Part shown: positions 18,095 through 27,038 of the stretch, one piece after another
Position numbering within the stretch: the first letter of the stretch is position 1
How the letters are laid out: every line of letters begins with the position of its first letter
Origin: a bacterium
Lineage (GTDB): Bacteria; Babelota; Babeliae; Babelales; Vermiphilaceae
Length of the DNA: 46,427 bases
NCBI GenBank assembly: GCA_021833825.1
Contig: JAKBEL010000021.1
Span: forward strand, 65,687 to 112,113
Direction: 5' to 3'
Position numbers and translations under genes: made by a program
The notes under the pieces: model-generated
Seen by the model: only the letters and a program-made list of their open reading frames with translations
Told to the model about the DNA's origin: nothing
Database searches by the model: none

Positions 18095-18816
18095 TGATGG
18101 CAATTAAGACTCTATTGTATACTATCTATTCTCGCATTCTCTTAATCGTGATAATGCTTTTAGCTATTATTCCGGCTCTGATATTAGTTTTTGTTGTTCC
18201 ACAAAAATATCGTTATAATAGCATATATTTTGGCTTGTCAGGGCTCTTGTATTGGATAATTATTAAAGCATCATTGTTACCTATAACCATTATTGGCAAA
18301 GAGCATCTGCCGGAATGTTCCGCTATCTATATTGCAAATCATGTCTCATCTTTTGATATACCGATGCTTGGGATGTTAGTTGGGACAAAGCCCCATTTTT
18401 GGATCGCAATGAAATGGCTTACTAATTTTTGGTTATTCCGTCTCTTTTTGCCCCGTACAGCTGTTTTGGTCGATATGGAAAATCCTCATGGGAATGTTCG
18501 TTCTTTAATTAGAATAATGCAGATGACAAAAGAGCAGAATATGAGCGTTATGATCTTCCCTGAAGGAGGTCGTTTTGTTGATGATAAGATTCATAGTTTT
18601 TATGGCGGATTTACTCTTCTTGCAAAAAAGACAGGTTTTCCTGTAATCCCAGTGCGCATATATAATCTTGAAAAAGTCTATCCACCAGGAACATTTTGGA
18701 TTCACTATTATCCTGTTAAAGTGATTATTGGTGAGCCAATGTATATGCGTGAAGATGAAGATGATGAAGCATTTAAAGAACGTGTTTATGCATGGTTTGT
18801 TAATCAGGAACAGTAA
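18094..18816 (+). CDS. plsC: 1-acyl-sn-glycerol-3-phosphate acyltransferase
   Basis: Adds the second acyl chain to lysophosphatidic acid to give phosphatidic acid at the inner membrane. The family's HX4D motif is present in 'ANHVSSFDIPML' (H83, D88), and the glycerophosphate-binding 'FPEGGRF' follows. One N-terminal membrane span (about residues 12-35) and a second hydrophobic stretch anchor the enzyme. 240 residues is normal. It overlaps both neighbours by one base, so it belongs to the operon. The acyl donor (CoA or ACP) cannot be told from sequence. Confidence 0.9.
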   Translation: MMAIKTLLYTIYSRILLIVIMLLAIIPALILVFVVPQKYRYNSIYFGLSGLLYWIIIKASLLPITIIGKEHLPECSAIYIANHVSSFDIPMLGMLVGTKPHFWIAMKWLTNFWLFRLFLPRTAVLVDMENPHGNVRSLIRIMQMTKEQNMSVMIFPEGGRFVDDKIHSFYGGFTLLAKKTGFPVIPVRIYNLEKVYPPGTFWIHYYPVKVIIGEPMYMREDEDDEAFKERVYAWFVNQEQ

Positions 18817-19802
18817 TGAGTTATCTTTTGCAATGGCAACAACCGCAGTTCTTGTATTGGTTGATTCCTATTATTCTTTTTGCTCTATGGTATAGATGGA
18901 GATATAGTCGAGCCGTTCGTTATCGCTATAGTTTAGTCCGTACTATCATTAGCGCTCAGGCTCAATCAGAGCATATTTATAAAAAATTTTTTACTACTAT
19001 TCGGCTGCTCGCATTATCTTCTATTGCTCTGTTGATAGCGATGCCACGATTGGTTGATGTTGATTCAAAATTGCCGGTTGAAGGTATTGATATTATGCTT
19101 GTTCTTGATATTTCAGGAAGTATGCAGCTTCAAGATGATTCAAAAGACGCTCGTACTAGAATAGATATTGCAAAAGAGGAGGCGATCCGCTTTGTTGAAA
19201 AGCGTGAAAATGATGCAATAGGTTTAGTTCTTTTTGCAAATGATGCACTCTCGCGCATTCCTTTGACTATGGACAAACAGATGCTTAAAGAGATTATTGG
19301 AGATCTGCAGATAGGTTTTATTAATCCTGATGGAACTTTGCTTTTTACAGGAATGTTAACCGCAGCAAATAGGTTAAAACAGTCAAAAGCTAAGAGTAAA
19401 ATTATGATTCTATTGACCGATGGTGAGCCATCTGATGGTGATATGAGTCCACAAATAACATTAGAAGCGGTTAGAGCATTGGGCATTAAGGTTTATACAA
19501 TTGGTATAGGCAGTGACGAGACTCGTTACATTCAACATCCATTTGGCCTATTGCCTATTCAAGGTGTAAATAAAGATCTGCTCATGAGTATAGCAAAGCA
19601 GACTGGGGGACAATTCTTTTTGGCAAAGAGTCAATCAGATATGCGCATGATATATAATACCATCAATAGTTTAGAGACATCAGAGCAGGAGGTTCAGTCT
19701 TTTGGTCGGTGGTATGATCTAGCATTTTTTGCTATTTGGGCTATTTTAGTAATACTATTTTTAGAACTTTTTGTTGCAACATTTGTTTGGTTTAGTATAT
19801 GA
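18816..19802 (+). CDS. batA: BatA-like von Willebrand A domain membrane protein
   Basis: Membrane spans near residues 12-28 and 60-80 flank a short loop. The VWA domain has an intact MIDAS metal site (DISGSMQ, later 'LLTDGEPSDGD'), and a final membrane span ends the protein (about 302-325). This is the layout of BatA in the Bacteroides aerotolerance operon, where two VWA proteins sit in the membrane next to TPR and BatD proteins. The stop overlaps the ATG of the second VWA gene. The domain and order are seen directly. The aerotolerance role is from other bacteria and has been disputed in some. Confidence 0.85.
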   Translation: MSYLLQWQQPQFLYWLIPIILFALWYRWRYSRAVRYRYSLVRTIISAQAQSEHIYKKFFTTIRLLALSSIALLIAMPRLVDVDSKLPVEGIDIMLVLDISGSMQLQDDSKDARTRIDIAKEEAIRFVEKRENDAIGLVLFANDALSRIPLTMDKQMLKEIIGDLQIGFINPDGTLLFTGMLTAANRLKQSKAKSKIMILLTDGEPSDGDMSPQITLEAVRALGIKVYTIGIGSDETRYIQHPFGLLPIQGVNKDLLMSIAKQTGGQFFLAKSQSDMRMIYNTINSLETSEQEVQSFGRWYDLAFFAIWAILVILFLELFVATFVWFSI

Positions 19803-20809
19803 ATGCACATATTGTATCGTTTCATTGGGCTCGTCCAGATCTATTGATTGTGTTGGCAATAATAGTTGTCATGGGGGCTCTGTTGACACTCTATCGATTG
19901 CACAAAACAGATGCGATTGTGCATCTTTTGAGTAATGCACAATCAAAAAAAAAGTTATTGCTCAACTATTCGTATTCGATCAAGGTTATTAAATCAGCTC
20001 TTTTTGTGTTATCGATTTTGTTTCTATGTATAGCTCTTTTGCGCCCTCAATGGAATGAGATTGAGTCGCCGATTCCTCATGAGGGAAGAGACGTGCTTAT
20101 TGCACTTGATATATCCCGTAGTATGTTGGCGCAAGATGTATCGCCAAATAGATTAGAATATGCAAAAGAGAAGATTCGGAAATTATTGAAGCGTTTAAAA
20201 TCAGAACGTGTTGGATTGATGCTCTTTTCGGGATCAACATTTTTGCAATGCCCTTTAACTGAAGATAAGAGCGCGTTTTTGATGTTTTTAAATTCGGTAG
20301 ATGTAGAGACGATATCTTCAGGAACAACTGCATTTGATCAAGCAATTAAAGAGGCGATTGCAGTTTTTGAAAAGATGCCTGAACGCAAAAGTAAATTGCT
20401 TATTATTTTTACTGATGGAGAGGATTTTTCGAGTAATTTAGCATCGATTAAAAAGAGGGCTGCTTCTATTGGGCTTCATATTATCACTGTTGGAGTTGGC
20501 ACTGCGCAAGGCGCTCCGATTCCATTATATGATGCGCAAGGAAAGCAGAACGGGCATCAACTTGATGCTAAAAATAATGTTGTTATTTCACGCATGAATG
20601 AAGGAATTCTGCATAGATTAGCCGAAGACACGGGAGGGCTTTTTGTCCCAATAAGTTCTGATGATGGTGATATTAAAGCGATGAATAGATTTATATCATC
20701 TTTTGAAAAAGAGCGTTTAGCAGATAGGCAAGTTAAACGTTATCAAGAGCAGTATGCATGGCCTCTATTGATCAGTTTTTTTTCTCTACTTATTGAGTGG
20801 TTATTATGA
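19799..20809 (+). CDS. batB: BatB-like von Willebrand A domain membrane protein
   Basis: Two N-terminal hydrophobic spans (about residues 15-32 and 58-82), then a VWA domain with MIDAS 'ALDISRSMLAQD', the BatB-typical 'NRLEYAKEKIRKLL' and 'GLMLFSGSTFLQCPLT', and 'FTDGEDFSSN'. A hydrophobic C-terminus (WPLLISFFSLLIEWLL) ends the protein. It overlaps BatA by 4 bases and the TPR gene by 4 bases. It is a paralogue of the preceding gene with a better match to the BatB subgroup. Confidence 0.85.
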   Translation: MNAHIVSFHWARPDLLIVLAIIVVMGALLTLYRLHKTDAIVHLLSNAQSKKKLLLNYSYSIKVIKSALFVLSILFLCIALLRPQWNEIESPIPHEGRDVLIALDISRSMLAQDVSPNRLEYAKEKIRKLLKRLKSERVGLMLFSGSTFLQCPLTEDKSAFLMFLNSVDVETISSGTTAFDQAIKEAIAVFEKMPERKSKLLIIFTDGEDFSSNLASIKKRAASIGLHIITVGVGTAQGAPIPLYDAQGKQNGHQLDAKNNVVISRMNEGILHRLAEDTGGLFVPISSDDGDIKAMNRFISSFEKERLADRQVKRYQEQYAWPLLISFFSLLIEWLL

Positions 20810-21843
20810 TGTATATAACTATGTTATTATTGCTCGGGGCCTCTATGTGTAGCTACTCTTTTTTTGATTATGACCGTGCAATAGCGTATGCGCAGAAAAA
20901 TTTATGGCAAGATGCTGGTAATATACTCAACAGAATAGTGACTAAGGATCCTGAAAATTCAGAGCTTCTCTATGATGCGGGTGTAGCTGCATATAATAGT
21001 AAAGATTATCAACAGGCAAAGACCTATTTTGAATCAGCTGCGCAGCATGATAAAGCTCCAAAGGCTCTCAAAGCACAAGCTTACTTTAATAAAGGAAATG
21101 CTCATGTTGTTCTTGAAGAGCTCAAAGAGGCTCTGCTCAGTTATGAACAGGCATTAATGATTAATCCAGATGATCAACAGGCAAAGCACAATCATGAAGT
21201 TGTCAAAAAGATGCTTGAACAAAAAGAGCAGGAGCAACAACAGGATAAAAAGTCTGATAAACAGAATCAAAAGGATCAGTCAAAAGATCAAAATAGAGAT
21301 CAACAGAAAGATAAAAAGAGGCAGGGGCAGAATAGTAAGTCATCCGATGGCCAAGATAGTTCTGATGGCAAACAGCAGGATGATTTAAATAATTCCGAAG
21401 CTGATGATGAAAAAGAGGATGCAGAGCGTGATGATAGAAAAGATGAAGGTCTTGATCAAGAGCGCGATCAAGAAAACGGGCAAGAGAATGGGGCTGATCA
21501 AGAAGAGAATAAGCCCCAAGAGGATAAAGAGCGGAATGAACGTGGTGATTCTGATCAAAATCCTGAGTCCAATGAAGAGCAGGGCGAGCAACAAAAAGAG
21601 AGCAAACATGAATCACCTTCAGATAAAAATGGGATAGAACAACAGCAACAGGATAAGCAAGGTGAGCAAAAAGAGCAAGAGATAGATGATGAAAAAGAAG
21701 ATCCTATAGGCGTTGCTCTTGATCCTCGCTTGGAAAGAGTTCTTGAAAAACGTTCAGATCGTGATGCTCAACTTAATAAACAGATGGTCAGAGCATTGGT
21801 AAGTCGTGATATGAAAGGTTCTCATGGACAGAATTGTTGGTAG
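20806..21843 (+). CDS. BatC-like TPR protein with long charged tail
   Basis: The ATG at 20806 overlaps the stop of BatB (ATGA), and a GAGTGG lies before it. A signal peptide or anchor (MMYITMLLLLGASMCSYSFF) is followed by about three TPR units ('LYDAGVAAYNSKDYQQAKTY', 'AYFNKGNAHVVLEELKEAL'). A segment of about 170 residues follows, made almost wholly of K, Q, D, E, N and S. A short conserved-looking end (LDPRLERVLEKRSDRD) closes the protein. This is the BatC/BatE-type TPR place in the operon. The charged segment is likely disordered and periplasmic. Confidence 0.8.
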   Translation: MMYITMLLLLGASMCSYSFFDYDRAIAYAQKNLWQDAGNILNRIVTKDPENSELLYDAGVAAYNSKDYQQAKTYFESAAQHDKAPKALKAQAYFNKGNAHVVLEELKEALLSYEQALMINPDDQQAKHNHEVVKKMLEQKEQEQQQDKKSDKQNQKDQSKDQNRDQQKDKKRQGQNSKSSDGQDSSDGKQQDDLNNSEADDEKEDAERDDRKDEGLDQERDQENGQENGADQEENKPQEDKERNERGDSDQNPESNEEQGEQQKESKHESPSDKNGIEQQQQDKQGEQKEQEIDDEKEDPIGVALDPRLERVLEKRSDRDAQLNKQMVRALVSRDMKGSHGQNCW

Positions 21844-23560
21844 AATAACGTTGCTTTGCGCCCTATTTTTTACTGTATCATCATCAGCTCATATCAGATT
21901 GCAATTAACAGATATGCAAGGAAATGATCTGCAAGAAGCGAGTGCGGGTGAACCTTTTTTAATGACAGTTTCAGTTGAAGGTGACCGCTCTGATGAGCCG
22001 AGCGTTAAAGGTTTACAAGATTTCTATGTCAAGCGAACTAGTCAACGTTTAATGAATATTAATGGTAAACATTCGGCCGACTATTCTTATCATGTGCGTG
22101 TTGATAGAGCAGGTACTTATACTATTGGGCCAGCATTTTATGAAGATGCAGATGAAAAGTCAAAAACAGTTCGCATTAAGGTTCATCCGACTGGAGCTCC
22201 TAAGCAACAATCTCAATCAAATCAGAGAGAGAAGAAGAATATTAAAACTGAGCCTGTGCTCTTTAGATTATATGTTGATAAAGATGCTGTATATGTGGGC
22301 CAAAGAGTTAAAGCTCTACTGCGATTCTATTTTCCAGAAGATGAAACAATCACCGTTGAACAGGTTACGGTTGAAGATCCAACTTCGATTGATATGACCA
22401 AAAAAGAGGGGCCAAAAAAGGGGCAACAGGAGATTGAAAATAGACTCTACAACTTTTATGAATGGGAGTGGGATATGTTTCCACGTCAAGCTGGACAGAT
22501 TGTTATTCCAGCCTATTCATTAGATTTTGCAAAGCATCTGCCAATGGATAGACATTTGGGTGGATGGGCAGCATTACTTGGCCCTCGCTATGAACGAAAG
22601 CGCATCTATTCAAATGCGATAACACTCTCTGTTCGTGAGCTGCCCGCAACAGATGTGCAGATAGATGCGGTCGGTAATTTTACGCAATATCGTGCTGCAT
22701 TGAACACTGCTGTTGCCAAGGAGTATGAAGGAATTGTTTTAAGTTTAACGATAGATGGCGTTGGTGATATGGAGAGGTTGCAGTTGCCCGATCTTGTTAT
22801 GCCAGAAGGATTGAAATGGTATGCATCAAAGCAGTATATTGATGATCTGCCAATTGGAAAGCGAAAAACATTTGAATTCATTGTGCAAGGTTTACAAGAG
22901 GGTGATTTTGAAATTCCAGAGCAGCAGTTCACCTTTTTTGAAGGCGAAACATCAACATATAAGCAGCTACAGACAGCTCCGCTCTTTGTGACGATTTTAC
23001 CAGAATATAAATCTCCCCCAATAGTGCAACAGGATAAAAAAGAGGAAGCGACAAAATCAGAAGGGCATGCCATATCAGATCAGTTTGAGCCGATCGGTTA
23101 TTATCTGAATGGTTCTCAAAATCAAATGGCAATTCCTTGGATTATCTTTTTTATATTGTTCTCTATTCCAATGATATATATGTTGGGAATGTTTATAATT
23201 ACAAGGATGCCATCTGTTATAGATCATATTGCACCAGGATATGTTCTTAAAAAGAGAATTTTAAATCTTAAAAAAGAGCTTGAGCGTGCCACATTGCATA
23301 ATCAGACAGATAAGATTTACACAATTATAAAGCAACTATTTGCTCTTAATATGAAAACGGCTCCGGTCGCATTATCTCTTGATGATCTTATTAAAGAGAT
23401 CAAAAAGAGTTCATTGTCGATTGATCAAAAGGAAAAGCTTGGAGAGTTTTTATCAAAAACTTCTGAAATTGCATATGGTTTTGTGGTAGAATCTGAAAAT
23501 AATAAAGCTCTTTTTGATCAAGCGCTCATGTGGTTTGATACGATCGAAAGGGTACTATAG
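21824..23560 (+). CDS. batD: BatD-like protein
   Basis: A signal peptide (RITLLCALFFTVSSSAHI) leads into beta-rich periplasmic domains of the BatD family: 'AGEPFLMTVSVEGD', 'YHVRVDRAGTYTIGPA', 'FRLYVDKDAVYVGQRV', 'EWEWDMFPRQAGQIVIPAY'. A membrane span is at about residues 434-458, with a cytoplasmic helical tail of 115 residues. The gene starts inside the end of the TPR gene (20-base overlap) and ends one base into BatE. BatD is thought to work with the VWA proteins at the membrane. The precise role is not known. Confidence 0.85.
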   Translation: MDRIVGRITLLCALFFTVSSSAHIRLQLTDMQGNDLQEASAGEPFLMTVSVEGDRSDEPSVKGLQDFYVKRTSQRLMNINGKHSADYSYHVRVDRAGTYTIGPAFYEDADEKSKTVRIKVHPTGAPKQQSQSNQREKKNIKTEPVLFRLYVDKDAVYVGQRVKALLRFYFPEDETITVEQVTVEDPTSIDMTKKEGPKKGQQEIENRLYNFYEWEWDMFPRQAGQIVIPAYSLDFAKHLPMDRHLGGWAALLGPRYERKRIYSNAITLSVRELPATDVQIDAVGNFTQYRAALNTAVAKEYEGIVLSLTIDGVGDMERLQLPDLVMPEGLKWYASKQYIDDLPIGKRKTFEFIVQGLQEGDFEIPEQQFTFFEGETSTYKQLQTAPLFVTILPEYKSPPIVQQDKKEEATKSEGHAISDQFEPIGYYLNGSQNQMAIPWIIFFILFSIPMIYMLGMFIITRMPSVIDHIAPGYVLKKRILNLKKELERATLHNQTDKIYTIIKQLFALNMKTAPVALSLDDLIKEIKKSSLSIDQKEKLGEFLSKTSEIAYGFVVESENNKALFDQALMWFDTIERVL

Positions 23561-24249
23561 TGTGGTATTATGTAATGCTTATTTTTTCAGTTATGATGGT
23601 CTGTGCAGATGATGAACGCATTTTTGAAGATGCTCATAAGCTCTATCAGCAGAAGATGTATCAAGAGGCGTTAGAGCTTTATCAAAAGATTGAACAGAAG
23701 AGTCCTTCAGTCTTTTATAATATGGGCAATGCTGCCTATCATAATGGTGACTACATGTTTGCCCATCTCTATTGGTTGCGTGCACAAAAGCATGGAGATG
23801 CCAATATATTCAGAGCCAGTAGTAAAAACCTTGCATTACTTGCAAAAGAGGGGGCTATACAAGAGCAGTCTCCGTTGTTTTTATGGCTTTGGTCAGTAAT
23901 AAAAGTTGTGCCATTATTGTTGTGGCAATTAGTTTTTTTGATTGTATGGAGTTATCTATTTGTTATGATCTGCAAAAGATCTATTTCAAAGCGTAGCTTG
24001 GTAATCTCTAGTATGAGCTTGCTTCTAGTAGTACCTATTCTGTTGGTCGGTTATGATACGGCAAAGAGAGAGGCGATGATAATTAATGATGCACTAATAT
24101 ACAATGGCCCTCATGCATCTCTTTATCAGATAGGTAATCTGCCAAAGGGAAAGGTTGTTGTTGTTGCAAGCATAAAAGAGAATTGGATAAACATTATTGC
24201 TGATGGGAATGTAGGGTGGGTCTCTCAAGAATATGTAGCGCACATTTAG
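23560..24249 (+). CDS. batE: BatE-like TPR and SH3 protein
   Basis: A GTG start overlaps the BatD stop. Order: a short signal sequence (YYVMLIFSVMMVCA), two TPR-like helices pairs ('AHKLYQQKMYQEALELYQKIEQ', 'VFYNMGNAAYHNGDYMFAHLYW'), two membrane spans (about 112-135 and 145-165), and a C-terminal bacterial SH3-like domain ('LPKGKVVVVASIKENWINI', 'VGWVSQEYV'). This is the standard BatE layout. The C-terminal 34 bases overlap the next gene. Confidence 0.8.
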   Translation: MWYYVMLIFSVMMVCADDERIFEDAHKLYQQKMYQEALELYQKIEQKSPSVFYNMGNAAYHNGDYMFAHLYWLRAQKHGDANIFRASSKNLALLAKEGAIQEQSPLFLWLWSVIKVVPLLLWQLVFLIVWSYLFVMICKRSISKRSLVISSMSLLLVVPILLVGYDTAKREAMIINDALIYNGPHASLYQIGNLPKGKVVVVASIKENWINIIADGNVGWVSQEYVAHI

Positions 24250-24845
24250 GATCAAAATCAGCTCTTGTTATCAGTATATTGATTGTAATCTTAATTTTTT
24301 GTGATAAAGATCATCATAGGTTGTCAGAGTTAGATGCTCCGTTGCAATCTATGCAGCTTGTTCAAAGCGGGCAAGATCCTGCCATTAAGGTGGAATCCCA
24401 TTTGGATGAATCGACATCCTCTATTGCTCAAGACGGGATTCATTTTTGTTGGCCAATAGAACGGAATAAATTTTGGCTGAGCTCTTGTTTTGGACCAAGG
24501 AAAGGTCCTAATGGTAAAAAAAGTTTTCATACCGGTATTGATATGGCTGCTCATAAAGGGACGCCAGTAAAGGCTGCTGCCTCAGGAACCGTTATGCAAG
24601 TATATGAAGATCCATTAGGGTATGGCAAAACGATTGTAATAAAACATGATCAGACATATAAAACACGATATGCTCATCTTAACGTTATGTTGGTAAAAGT
24701 TGGTCAGCATGTCAAAAGAGGTGATCTGATCGGTAAAGTTGGTGACTCCGGTAATGTGCGAAAGCAAGGGAGAGATGCATCGCATTTACATTTTGAGCTT
24801 TATGAGCTTGGCAAACGGGTAAATCCGTTGTATTTTTTACAGTAG
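24216..24845 (+). CDS. M23-family metallopeptidase, membrane anchored
   Basis: LytM-type zinc endopeptidase that cleaves peptidoglycan cross-links or, when inactive, regulates amidases. All zinc and catalytic residues are present: H105 and D109 in 'SFHTGIDMAA', H154 in 'RYAHL', and the HxH pair H190/H192 in 'SHLHFEL'. One N-terminal membrane span (ALVISILIVILIF) is followed by a linker of about 45 residues. The GTG start lies inside the end of batE, and no other start lies before the span, so the genes are translationally coupled. The link to the Bat genes suggests a cell-wall role. Confidence 0.88.
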   Translation: MGLSRICSAHLGSKSALVISILIVILIFCDKDHHRLSELDAPLQSMQLVQSGQDPAIKVESHLDESTSSIAQDGIHFCWPIERNKFWLSSCFGPRKGPNGKKSFHTGIDMAAHKGTPVKAAASGTVMQVYEDPLGYGKTIVIKHDQTYKTRYAHLNVMLVKVGQHVKRGDLIGKVGDSGNVRKQGRDASHLHFELYELGKRVNPLYFLQ

Positions 24846-24878
24846 ATTCTTATATATTCAGTAGAAAGGTATTTTATA

Positions 24879-25835
24879 ATGTCAGACAAATGGAAAACAA
24901 AGCAAGATGGTTGGTTCTTCACCAAAAAGGGAGATTCGTTTTTTTCGTGGGCAAATATTAAAGAGATAATTGTTCTGTTGTCTATTGTATTTTTAATACG
25001 GACATTTGGCTTTGGTCTTTATCAAGTGCCAAGTGGCTCTATGGAGACCACTATGTTGGTGGGGGAGCGCTTTTTTGCCGATAAATTCAGCTATCTATTT
25101 ACCGCGCCAAAGCGTGGAGATATTATCTCAATGAATGAGCCAATTTATCCCTATTCCGATAATAAAATAAAGCGGTTGTTTGAAGAATATGTCTGGGGGC
25201 CATCAAATTGGACCAAGCGGATCATAGGGCTTCCAGGAGAGATTGTTGAGGGCAAAATTGAGGATGGCCATCCGGTAATTTATATTAATGGTCAGAAACT
25301 TGATGAACCATATTTGAATAAATATCCATTAATTGGTGTCTATAAAGTTGATCCATCAAGATTATTCCAACATATAAGAAAAGGCTGTTCCGATGTTGAA
25401 TTTTTGCAGAACATAACATTCTATTCTTATGATCCAGATGTTTCATATCAGAATCAGATATTTTATCGTATAAATCCAAAAAGAGTTGTCTTGGGTAAAG
25501 ATAATCAGTCGATACTGCTTTGGCCAAAAGATGCTATGGAATCATATGAGCAGGTTGAAAAGATGCATCAAGAGAAAAATTATTGGGATGGATCAGATGT
25601 TTTCCGTGTAGAGCTTGGCAAAGACGAATATTGGTGCATGGGTGATAATCGCAGAGGCAGCAAAGATTGTCGTTGTTTTGGGCCGATCAATCGCAGATTG
25701 ATTCATGGTAGAATTCTCTTTTTGATCTGGTCTTTAGATAGTGACGAATCATGGTGGATTGTTGATTTAATTAAGCATCCAATAGACTTTTGGAGCAGAA
25801 TAAGATGGGGCCGTTGTTTAAGAATGATGCATTAG
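24879..25835 (+). CDS. lepB: Signal peptidase I
   Basis: Removes signal peptides at the outer face of the inner membrane. One N-terminal span (about residues 28-48) leads directly to the catalytic Ser54 in 'PSGSMETTM'. The general base Lys113 is in 'WTKRIIGLPGE', and the C-terminal 'MGDNRRGSKDCR' box is intact. An insertion of about 80 residues between the Lys box and the last box makes the protein (318 aa) longer than minimal forms. The many exported proteins here would be its substrates. It follows the M23 gene by 33 bases and may be cotranscribed. Confidence 0.95.
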   Translation: MSDKWKTKQDGWFFTKKGDSFFSWANIKEIIVLLSIVFLIRTFGFGLYQVPSGSMETTMLVGERFFADKFSYLFTAPKRGDIISMNEPIYPYSDNKIKRLFEEYVWGPSNWTKRIIGLPGEIVEGKIEDGHPVIYINGQKLDEPYLNKYPLIGVYKVDPSRLFQHIRKGCSDVEFLQNITFYSYDPDVSYQNQIFYRINPKRVVLGKDNQSILLWPKDAMESYEQVEKMHQEKNYWDGSDVFRVELGKDEYWCMGDNRRGSKDCRCFGPINRRLIHGRILFLIWSLDSDESWWIVDLIKHPIDFWSRIRWGRCLRMMH

Positions 25836-25867
25836 ATCGGTGATTAATTTGCAGATTATTATTTTTC

Positions 25868-25876
25868 TGATACAGT
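25868..25876 (+). promoter_or_regulatory. Extended -10 promoter element
   Basis: TGA then TACAGT (25871-25876), 20 bases before the rhodanese start and leaving a short leader with ATAGGAG. Confidence 0.45.
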
Positions 25877-25895
25877 ATGTTTCATATAGGAGTTT

Positions 25896-26354
25896 ATGAT
25901 GAATAGATTGTTATACAAATTAACATTATGTTCTTTGATTTTTTTGGCAGGATGTGGGCAGACGGAAAAACAGCAAGGACTCTTTGTTGTTAACGTGTTA
26001 GATGCGGATCATTTTAATGATTGTCATATAAAAGGATCAATCAATATAACACTTGATCAGTTAGATGATTTTGCAAAAAAACTTGATAAAGAAAAAGCTG
26101 AAGTTGTTTTTTATTGCTCTAATTATATGTGTACTGCAAGTGGTTTTGCTGCAAAAAAGCTAAAAGATATGGGCTTTGCGCATGTCTGGGCGTACGAAGC
26201 GGGCATAGCAGATTGGTACCAAAAAGGGTTGCCGGTTGAAGGTGCATGCAAAAAATCGTATTTAACCAAGCAGATAAATCATGAAGAACTTGATCAATCG
26301 AATGATATCAGTATAATTAGTACAGAAGATTTGGCTAGCAAGCTTCATTTATAG
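25896..26354 (+). CDS. Rhodanese-domain lipoprotein
   Basis: A clean lipoprotein signal (LIFLAGC, Cys20) is followed by one rhodanese domain. The CH2A-like 'FNDCHIKGSINI' and the active-site Cys74 in the loop 'YCSNYMCTAS' are present. The substrate helix continues as 'AAKKLKDMGFAHVWAYEAGIADW'. Rhodanese domains carry persulphide or test redox state. Here the protein would sit on the periplasmic side of a membrane. About 35 residues after the domain are not conserved. The ribosome site TAGGAG is 7 bases from the ATG. Sulphur supply to the Suf system is unlikely, given the location outside the cytoplasm. Confidence 0.88.
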   Translation: MMNRLLYKLTLCSLIFLAGCGQTEKQQGLFVVNVLDADHFNDCHIKGSINITLDQLDDFAKKLDKEKAEVVFYCSNYMCTASGFAAKKLKDMGFAHVWAYEAGIADWYQKGLPVEGACKKSYLTKQINHEELDQSNDISIISTEDLASKLHL

Positions 26355-26371
26355 AAATTTGAATTAAAAAA

Positions 26372-26445
26372 GGCGGCATAGCCAAGTGGTAAGGCAGAGG
26401 ACTGCAAATCCTCCATCCCCGGTTCAAATCCGGGTGCCGCCTCCA
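26372..26445 (+). tRNA. tRNA-Cys (GCA)
   Basis: The acceptor stem GGCGGCA (26372-26378) pairs with TGCCGCC (26435-26441), followed by discriminator T and an encoded CCA. The anticodon loop CTGCAAA gives GCA. GGTTCAAATCC is the T-loop. The discriminator U73 is the expected cysteine identity base. Confidence 0.96.
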
Positions 26446-26505
26446 AAAGCAGTAGTGATGTAATAATATTTACAAAAAAGGAGCAGGAGAATAAAAAATA
26501 GTGCT

Positions 26506-26593
26506 GCCGGGGTGGCGGAATTGGTAGACGCAAAGGACTTAAAATCCTTCGGTCTTTATGGCTGTGCCGGTTCGAGTCCGGCCCTCGGCACCA
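26506..26593 (+). tRNA. tRNA-Leu (TAA)
   Basis: The acceptor stem GCCGGGG (26506-26512) pairs with CCTCGGC at 26583-26589 with one G-T pair, then A and an encoded CCA. The anticodon loop CTTAAAA gives TAA. A long variable arm (class II) lies between the anticodon and T arms, and the T-loop is GGTTCGAGTCC. Confidence 0.96.
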
Positions 26594-26610
26594 AAAAAAT
26601 AAGCGATAGC

Positions 26611-26640
26611 TTGACAAATGGTTACGCGGTACATTAGATT
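26611..26640 (+). promoter_or_regulatory. Promoter of the HU gene, TTGACA-18-TAGATT
   Basis: TTGACA at 26611-26616 and TAGATT at 26635-26640. The -10 box has the same variant sequence as the helicase promoter at 11198. The leader would be about 60 bases. Confidence 0.55.
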
Positions 26641-26706
26641 GCTCTTTTGATATCGCATTTTTGCGGAAAATATAGAAATAAACCTTAATATCTAAAGGAT
26701 ACGTTT

Positions 26707-26976
26707 ATGAACAAGGCAGAATTAGTAGAACGTATGGCGAAAGCAACCAAGTTGCCTAAATCTACTTGCAAAGATTGTTTAGAGGCTTTCATTGTTACCG
26801 TTGGTAACTCATTGAAGAAAGATACACCAGTTGTGTTGACTGGATTTGGTACTTTCAAAGTTATGAGAAGAAAGAGCCGTGTTGGTGTCAATCCAGCAAC
26901 TGGCAAAAAGATGACTATTCCTGCACGCAAAGTTCCTAAATTCAGCCCAGGAAAAGCTCTTAAAGATATGGTGTAA
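26707..26976 (+). CDS. hup: HU/IHF-family DNA-binding protein
   Basis: 89 residues with the whole HU fold: 'MNKAELVERMAKATKLPKS', 'LTGFGTFKVMRRKSRVGVNP' and 'ATGKKMTIPARKVPKFSPGKALKD'. The RVGVNPATG beta-arm, ending in the DNA-intercalating Pro, is intact. It binds and bends DNA as a dimer and compacts the nucleoid. It ends with a two-way terminator shared with the gene opposite. Confidence 0.96.
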   Translation: MNKAELVERMAKATKLPKSTCKDCLEAFIVTVGNSLKKDTPVVLTGFGTFKVMRRKSRVGVNPATGKKMTIPARKVPKFSPGKALKDMV

Positions 26977-27001
26977 TCCATCTCTTATCAGTTTTGAATT
27001 A

Positions 27002-27033
27002 AAAAAAGCCTCGATTAATCTCGAGGCTTTTTT
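27002..27033. terminator. Bidirectional terminator
   Basis: GCCTCGA (27008-27014) pairs with TCGAGGC (27021-27027), flanked by A-run and T-run on the two sides. It serves the HU gene (+) and the converging minus-strand gene ending at 27039. Confidence 0.85.
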
Positions 27034-27038
27034 CCGTA

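Noticed and set aside
21170-21637. Several long frames on both strands inside the BatC-like gene
   Set aside because: They are shadows of the low-complexity K/Q/D/E-rich coding region, with no start signals or coherent protein features.
26345-26617. A 90-codon minus-strand frame with 'GAAPGFEPGMEDLQSSALPLGYAA'
   Set aside because: It is the antisense translation of the two tRNA genes. The pattern is a common false ORF.
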